This document shows positions 59,310 to 64,000 of a DNA stretch of 64,000 bases, piece after piece. This DNA comes from Pelagirhabdus alkalitolerans (GTDB lineage Bacteria; Bacillota; Bacilli; Bacillales; Amphibacillaceae). Under the pieces are notes generated by a model. The model worked only from the letters and a program-made list of their open reading frames with translations. It ran no database searches and was not told the DNA's origin. How positions within the stretch are numbered: the stretch's first letter is position 1; every line of letters starts with the position of its first letter. The translations under genes were made by a program, and so were the position numbers. The stretch lies in NCBI RefSeq assembly GCF_900096905.1, contig NZ_FMYI01000005.1:124001-188000 (forward strand), in the 5' to 3' direction.

Positions 59310-62300
59310 TTAACCTAACTCAACATCAATTTGCCTAACATCCATGCTTCTAATCTGTTCAGCTAGTGAACCTGTTACTTCAGGCCCTTCTGCTTGGACA
59401 TGCTGACCATTTGATAAAGTGAGTGTATAATGAACCGGTTGAACACCGTCATCACCGTACGTATCCTTGTTTTGCTTGTTGTGATAAATCACATCAATTT
59501 GCTTGAATAGTTTAAACTGTGCTTGATTCGACTCTGTGAAGAAATCTTTCGGCAGCACTGGTTTTAAAGCAAAGATCAGTTCATTTCTAGCCTCATCATA
59601 CTTAAACGGCTCTTTCCCAATGAACATTTCCATCCACATATTCAAAAATTCAATGGTCGAACCACTTAATCTAGCCACATAGCCTTTTCCATGAGTCGAT
59701 GGATCTGGATTGGCACTGCTTGCGATGAATGAAGAATTTTCTAAGATGCTCCGTCCATACATTTTAGGATCTAAGTAAGCAACGAGACCCGTTTCGCAAT
59801 CTTGGAAGAATTCATCATACAGCCCTGATTTCAACAGCTCCAACAGGTACTTATACGTCATGTGTAAGAAAACCGATTCATTTTCTAACCAACCGGGTGT
59901 GAAGAACTTCGCACGCCCTAATTCAACAGGATCATTCGAGATGGGGCCACTCGTCTTGTACATCCCTAGTTTTTGATCATAGATCGGTGAGACTTTGACC
60001 TTCTCATAAAGTTCTTTCGCTTCTTCATAAGAGTCTGCCAACTTCATTTTCTTAACAATACCTTCTAAGAATGGCGAAACAGCATGAGGTATCATATCGA
60101 GAATCTCTTCTCCATCATCTGCAAGAGACATCGTGAAATAAAAGTACGTTGGCACTAAGTTTTGATCAAATTGTTCGACCGCATTAACCGCGAAATCAAC
60201 ATAGTCATTAAACACAGCGACCATTTTATGAACGTCTTCCATATTAAATGTCACATACTTACCTTCTACACCTGATGCAATGCGTTGTCTATAATCATCT
60301 CGAATCGATGTTAACTGTTTCCACAATGTCAATTGATCCTCTTTCATCACACGCGGTAAATTCGCTAAAGTATCAGTTAATTGACTGATAAAATGTTCAG
60401 TTTCAATTGGGAGCTTAACGGTACCCTGATCGTTCTGATTCACTTTTTCAAAGTACTGTAGTAATCGTTTCAATTCGTACAATTCTGATACTCCGGCGCC
60501 AAACATACCTGGTAAGCCGTTAAGCGCATCATTCCATCCTGGTTTACCTGCTTCCATCTCCACACCTAAGCCAAATGGTGCAATCGTACTCACTTTATTA
60601 GCCGATAGTAAAAAGAGTTTAGATAGCAAATTCGTTTTAACAACGTCACCTTGACCGTACTGCTTGCGAACCCATTGACCATTCTCATGTGTCTTTTCTT
60701 CATCTTCTTCCACAGCATCATATTGTCTAACTTTTTCATCTTGTTTTGAAATCTTCGCCTGTTGAGGACGAATTGAGGCTGGGCTATCGTAATACGTATA
60801 GTCTTCACTGAAGAATAGCGATTGTAATCGATCCGGAAACACCGATAAATAACTATCAATCAAGTCTAAATTGTACGTCCAGTGGTCAATCCAGAACCCT
60901 TCCCCGTGACTTGCCTCTAATACTTCCTCACTGACAGCAAGTAGATCGGTTAAGAACGCTTCAAAATCCACATTCAGTTTCACGTTTTTGTCTTTGATAA
61001 ATTTCAATGCACTGCCCGGTGTATAGCCCTCTGCAATCTGTTGCTTAAACAGCGTCGCTTCGTCTTTTGTGAATCCATAAGATTCGAACGGAAACGCTTC
61101 GTTATTTAATTGATAAATGACTGCTTTAATTGCTAAAGGATTGTGCCCATCTAGTTGAATTAAATTGATAAACTGCTTAATGTTGTAGTCTTCAATCCGT
61201 GGTTCAAACAAAACATCTAAACGTCGATTTTGGTTCATATCACGATAGTTCCCGTTACCTTGCGAGTAGAACGAAGGACTAATCGAAAAATCATTGTAAT
61301 CACGTTCTAAATCACCATGTTTTCTAGAGTATAAATAGAAAACTTTCTTGTTAGCTTCATTTTCAAAGATATATGAGAAGCCACCTCGAAGGCCATTATC
61401 TAAATAGTTTTGTGATACATAGGCATCAAATAACGGATTTGCTGTTTTCGTTTCCACTTGATTCATTAACTCTGCCGTAATCGTCTCAGCTTGTGTCTTA
61501 TATGCATCAAATTGAGCTTGGTTCATTTTCTCATTCACAAACTGTTTCGCTTGGTCTAAGTGATCAACTTGAACAAAAACAGAATATAGCTTAATCTCAC
61601 CATTCGCTTCAATCGTTTGGTCAATAACAGAAAAAGCACATGATACTTTGTTGGTTGATACTTGTTCTTTTTCGAGTAGGCTTGACGCTTGATGTTGATT
61701 AAAGGCGCGAGGTGAATGGAGTGCTAACTCATCGCCGAAGATTAACTCGCGATCATAGATTGGTTTTAAGACAGTCTCACCGTCACTTGTCTTCAGTAAT
61801 GACGCATAGACATTACCATTATGCACTTCACTGACATTTGCTTCATCCGCTGTACTCCCACGCATGAAATAAAAATTAAATTGATCATCCACAGTTGTCG
61901 CATCAAACCAACTTTTCATTGTGTTTCCGATTGCTTGATAGGCTGAATTCTCAACACCTGCCGGAAACATCGTCGCTAAGCCATCCGCCATCTCTAATTG
62001 AACCGGTTGATCATTTTCATTACGTATCGTCACTTCACGAATTAAGCCTGGAATCGATTCGTTTGGAAGGGTTAAATAATCCACTTCAATCGCCACTTGA
62101 GACGCTTGATGTTTATGCTCAAGTGTTAATCGATTCGGGGCTATCGTCATCGCTTCTTCATGCTTTTCGTTTGATTCGAAAAAGGGTTCATATGAAAAGA
62201 CATCGTTTTCTTTTTTTACTTTTAAAAATGACCTAAACCCTTGATAAGGAACCATTTGATAAGACTTATCCGCAGGGAAAAATTCCGTCATGACGGATGA

Positions 62301-62465
62301 TTTATCTTTCACACCAAAACTTGCAAGACCTTGACCTCTATTTACATAAAACGCCCACATCGGAATACCTTTTGGACCTGCTAAGCCAGGAAGAAAGCTT
62401 GCGAATGGACTTGATGTTTGGTACTGCTCTATACGCATGTTTTGATTATTCTGTAATGAATACAT
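59310..62465 (-). CDS. GH94/GH161-like beta-glucan oligosaccharide phosphorylase
   Basis: A 1051-residue inverting phosphorylase-like protein without signal peptide. The catalytic (alpha/alpha)6 barrel carries GKPGWNDALNGLPGMFG with the probable general acid Asp646. The N-terminal beta-sandwich starts near PMWAFYVNRGQGLASFGVKD. The length exceeds cellobiose phosphorylase (about 800) and fits the long oligoglucan phosphorylases of GH94 (beta-1,2) or GH161 (beta-1,3). Such enzymes release glucose 1-phosphate from beta-glucan oligosaccharides. The start has AGGGAAG about seven bases ahead, 10 bp after the GH30 gene. GH1 and GH30 neighbours support beta-glucan use. Linkage specificity cannot be decided from sequence. 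Confidence 0.75.
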   Translation of the reverse strand: MYSLQNNQNMRIEQYQTSSPFASFLPGLAGPKGIPMWAFYVNRGQGLASFGVKDKSSVMTEFFPADKSYQMVPYQGFRSFLKVKKENDVFSYEPFFESNEKHEEAMTIAPNRLTLEHKHQASQVAIEVDYLTLPNESIPGLIREVTIRNENDQPVQLEMADGLATMFPAGVENSAYQAIGNTMKSWFDATTVDDQFNFYFMRGSTADEANVSEVHNGNVYASLLKTSDGETVLKPIYDRELIFGDELALHSPRAFNQHQASSLLEKEQVSTNKVSCAFSVIDQTIEANGEIKLYSVFVQVDHLDQAKQFVNEKMNQAQFDAYKTQAETITAELMNQVETKTANPLFDAYVSQNYLDNGLRGGFSYIFENEANKKVFYLYSRKHGDLERDYNDFSISPSFYSQGNGNYRDMNQNRRLDVLFEPRIEDYNIKQFINLIQLDGHNPLAIKAVIYQLNNEAFPFESYGFTKDEATLFKQQIAEGYTPGSALKFIKDKNVKLNVDFEAFLTDLLAVSEEVLEASHGEGFWIDHWTYNLDLIDSYLSVFPDRLQSLFFSEDYTYYDSPASIRPQQAKISKQDEKVRQYDAVEEDEEKTHENGQWVRKQYGQGDVVKTNLLSKLFLLSANKVSTIAPFGLGVEMEAGKPGWNDALNGLPGMFGAGVSELYELKRLLQYFEKVNQNDQGTVKLPIETEHFISQLTDTLANLPRVMKEDQLTLWKQLTSIRDDYRQRIASGVEGKYVTFNMEDVHKMVAVFNDYVDFAVNAVEQFDQNLVPTYFYFTMSLADDGEEILDMIPHAVSPFLEGIVKKMKLADSYEEAKELYEKVKVSPIYDQKLGMYKTSGPISNDPVELGRAKFFTPGWLENESVFLHMTYKYLLELLKSGLYDEFFQDCETGLVAYLDPKMYGRSILENSSFIASSANPDPSTHGKGYVARLSGSTIEFLNMWMEMFIGKEPFKYDEARNELIFALKPVLPKDFFTESNQAQFKLFKQIDVIYHNKQNKDTYGDDGVQPVHYTLTLSNGQHVQAEGPEVTGSLAEQIRSMDVRQIDVELG

Positions 62466-62475
62466 ACTTTCTTCC

Positions 62476-63834
62476 CTACCCTTCTGTTACTTGTTCATTT
62501 ATGATACATGTTGTAATTGAATGTGCCGGAATCGGCATCGTTAAAGTCGATTCGTCAATATGAATCGACGGGGTCACTTGCTCATTGGTTTCATTCAAGA
62601 TGACAACAACGATCGATCCGTCAACATTTTTAAATGCAGTTGCACTTAACGTTTGATCTTCTAATTGTAAATCAGTGCGTTTAGCACCCGCTTTAATATA
62701 CTGACTAAAGTGGCCAATGAAGTAGTAAGAACTATTGTAGTGTGCGACGTCTTGATCAGGATCTACGATGATCGGTGCGTCACAATAGTTACCAACATGA
62801 TTCGGTCCCCCTTGCATATCAAGAACAATATTCCAATCAATAAAGGCTTCTAACCAATTATTCATATCCCCAATAATATTGCGTGCGTAACGTTCACCTG
62901 TATGCCATGCACCTAATTGAACGCCACCTTCAATACATCCTTCTGTGAAAATCATATGTTGTTCAGGATACTTCTCGTGAACTTTAGAGAGGTTTTCAAA
63001 TTCTTCTGAGACATACCAATGGTTACCGACTCCCCATACATATTGTCTCGCTTCTGGATCATTAAGAACAGCATCTGCGCGCTCAACAATAATATCTCGG
63101 TTATGATCCCAAATAATAATTTTAATATCTTCTAAGTTTTCTTTAGCGAACTCTTCACCTAATTGTTTGACAAACTCTTTTTCTTCTTCACCCGTATATT
63201 CACACGAGTCCCAAACTTGCTTTGCCGCCGGTTCGTTTTGAACAGTGACAGCCCATATATCGATACCTTTGTTACGCATTTCTTTAATATATTTCACAAA
63301 ATATTTAGCCCATAGCGGATAATATTCTTTTTTTAATTTACCGCCATTGTTCATCTCTCCGTTCGTCTTCATCCAGGCGGGTGGACTCCAAGGCGATGCT
63401 AACAAGGTTAAATCATCACCTGTTAACTGGTTAATCTCTCGAATGATCGGTAAGACGTATTGTTCTTCACGTTCTATACTAAAAGTTGATAAGGATTCAT
63501 CATTCTCATCAATATAATCATAGTTTCCTAAACCAAAATCACTGCTATTAATATGAACACGCCCGTGTGTATAACCGAGTCCATTTTTGCCATAGTACGC
63601 TTGTAAGATTGACTCGCGTTTTTCTTTTGAAAGCTTAGATAGGTTATAGGCAGCGGCTTCTGTGATCGCTCCGCCAAACCCTTTCCATTCTTGGTACTCT
63701 TTTGTCGAATCGATATAAATAGCTAAATCTGAACGCTCTTTGTTGTTTTCGTGTTGGTTCATACGTACAACGTTTGTTTCCCAAAACTTATTTTTCTCTT
63801 GTATTGATTGAACAACCTTTACATTTTTCGACAT
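62476..63834 (-). CDS. GH30 beta-glycosidase
   Basis: A 452-residue glycoside hydrolase family 30 protein with a TIM barrel plus a C-terminal beta side domain. The proton donor Glu lies in WAVTVQNEP and the nucleophile Glu in MIFTEGCIEGG; WKGFGGAITEAAAYN marks the N-terminal strand. It resembles the beta-glucosidase/glucosylceramidase subgroup, whose bacterial members act on beta-1,6- or beta-1,3-linked glucose or related substrates. No signal peptide, so it acts inside the cell. ATG at 63834 with GAGGAAGG eight bases ahead; GTG at 63843 overlaps the GH1 stop. Confidence 0.88.
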   Translation of the reverse strand: MSKNVKVVQSIQEKNKFWETNVVRMNQHENNKERSDLAIYIDSTKEYQEWKGFGGAITEAAAYNLSKLSKEKRESILQAYYGKNGLGYTHGRVHINSSDFGLGNYDYIDENDESLSTFSIEREEQYVLPIIREINQLTGDDLTLLASPWSPPAWMKTNGEMNNGGKLKKEYYPLWAKYFVKYIKEMRNKGIDIWAVTVQNEPAAKQVWDSCEYTGEEEKEFVKQLGEEFAKENLEDIKIIIWDHNRDIIVERADAVLNDPEARQYVWGVGNHWYVSEEFENLSKVHEKYPEQHMIFTEGCIEGGVQLGAWHTGERYARNIIGDMNNWLEAFIDWNIVLDMQGGPNHVGNYCDAPIIVDPDQDVAHYNSSYYFIGHFSQYIKAGAKRTDLQLEDQTLSATAFKNVDGSIVVVILNETNEQVTPSIHIDESTLTMPIPAHSITTCIINEQVTEG

Positions 63835-63839
63835 CAGCT

Positions 63840-64000
63840 TCACCCTTCCTCAATCGATCTACTTTTAACCACATCTTTATAAAACTTAGCACTCTCTTTT
63901 AATGTTCGTTTTTGTGTTTTAAAATCAACATGAATGATACCGAATCGCTTATCATAGCCGAATGCCCATTCAAAATTATCAAAGAGTGACCACACGAAAT
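63840..64000 (-). CDS. GH1 beta-glucosidase, C-terminal part only
   Basis: The last 52 codons of a GH1 enzyme: FVWSLFDNFEWAFGYDKRFG is the family's C-terminal signature, followed by IIHVDFKTQKRTLKESAKFYKDV. The rest lies beyond the right edge. Stop codon at 63840-63842, five bases before the GH30 start, indicating an operon GH1-GH30-phosphorylase. Subfamily (beta-glucosidase or 6-phospho-beta-glucosidase) cannot be told from this fragment. Confidence 0.9.
   Translation of the reverse strand, partial: FVWSLFDNFEWAFGYDKRFGIIHVDFKTQKRTLKESAKFYKDVVKSRSIEEG

Overview
The window is AT-rich DNA from a low-GC Gram-positive bacterium. Bacillaceae-type features include classical GGAGG ribosome binding sites, catabolite-responsive (cre-like) elements, a glmS ribozyme, YesM/YesN-type two-component proteins, a Bce-type peptide-detoxification module and CadC/CadA. 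Several secreted lipoproteins are extremely acidic and plant polysaccharide enzymes are abundant. Together these suggest a halophilic or alkaliphilic saccharolytic member of the Bacillaceae (Halolactibacillus, Amphibacillus and Gracilibacillus are the sort of genera that fit); this placement is inference. No rRNA, tRNA or CRISPR array was seen.

Region 1 (1-9790) is a xylan-oligosaccharide locus. A minus-strand unit (87-aa membrane protein, short binding-protein-like lipoprotein, DUF624 protein, YesM-type histidine kinase running off the left edge) diverges from a GH8 exo-oligoxylanase plus GH43 beta-xylosidase operon. A convergent YesN-type AraC response regulator diverges in turn from a Nif3-like/HAD phosphatase pair. 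Both divergent promoters contain CTATAG-N15-CTATAG, two identical boxes 21 bp apart, together with cre-like sites. This is the spacing expected for an AraC-family dimer and is the most attractive new regulatory hypothesis in the window.

Region 2 (9813-19967): a MagIII-like DNA glycosylase, a YusW-like lipoprotein, then a complete nucleoside catabolic operon (pdp, a 55-aa XapX protein, deoB, purine nucleoside phosphorylase, cdd, deoC). A GntR/UTRA regulator and a SoxA-type FAD amine oxidase lie upstream; a shared 17-bp site (TTGTTGGACGTYYARCC) occurs before pdp and before the regulator gene. Two acidic lipoproteins follow.

Region 3 (20152-30195): an AI-2E-family permease, a 20-bp GCGCGC-rich tandem repeat, cadCA, a PAS-GGDEF-EAL protein, a lipid kinase, and a GH120 beta-xylosidase divergent from an AraC regulator.

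Region 4 (30284-42892) is mostly transport and regulation: a YtrA-type GntR/ABC operon, a UbiA-type prenyltransferase, a ROK kinase, a two-gene ABC exporter, GrpB-like and membrane proteins, a MerR/MATE pair, an alcohol-dehydrogenase-like oxidoreductase, a 41-aa membrane peptide and a CDF transporter.

Region 5 (43086-51185) looks like accessory DNA. A Bce-type two-component/ABC peptide-resistance module with a YxeA protein, an acetyltransferase, a half-length MFS gene and an XRE regulator lie between two directly repeated 41-bp insertion-sequence ends; the right-hand one belongs to a broken, apparently chimeric IS1182/ISL3 transposase fragment.

Region 6 (51251-64000): glmS with its self-cleaving ribozyme, a complete mannitol PTS cluster (mtlA-mtlR-mtlF-mtlD), and a beta-glucan cluster (partial GH1, GH30, and a 1051-aa GH94/GH161-like phosphorylase) continuing off the right edge.
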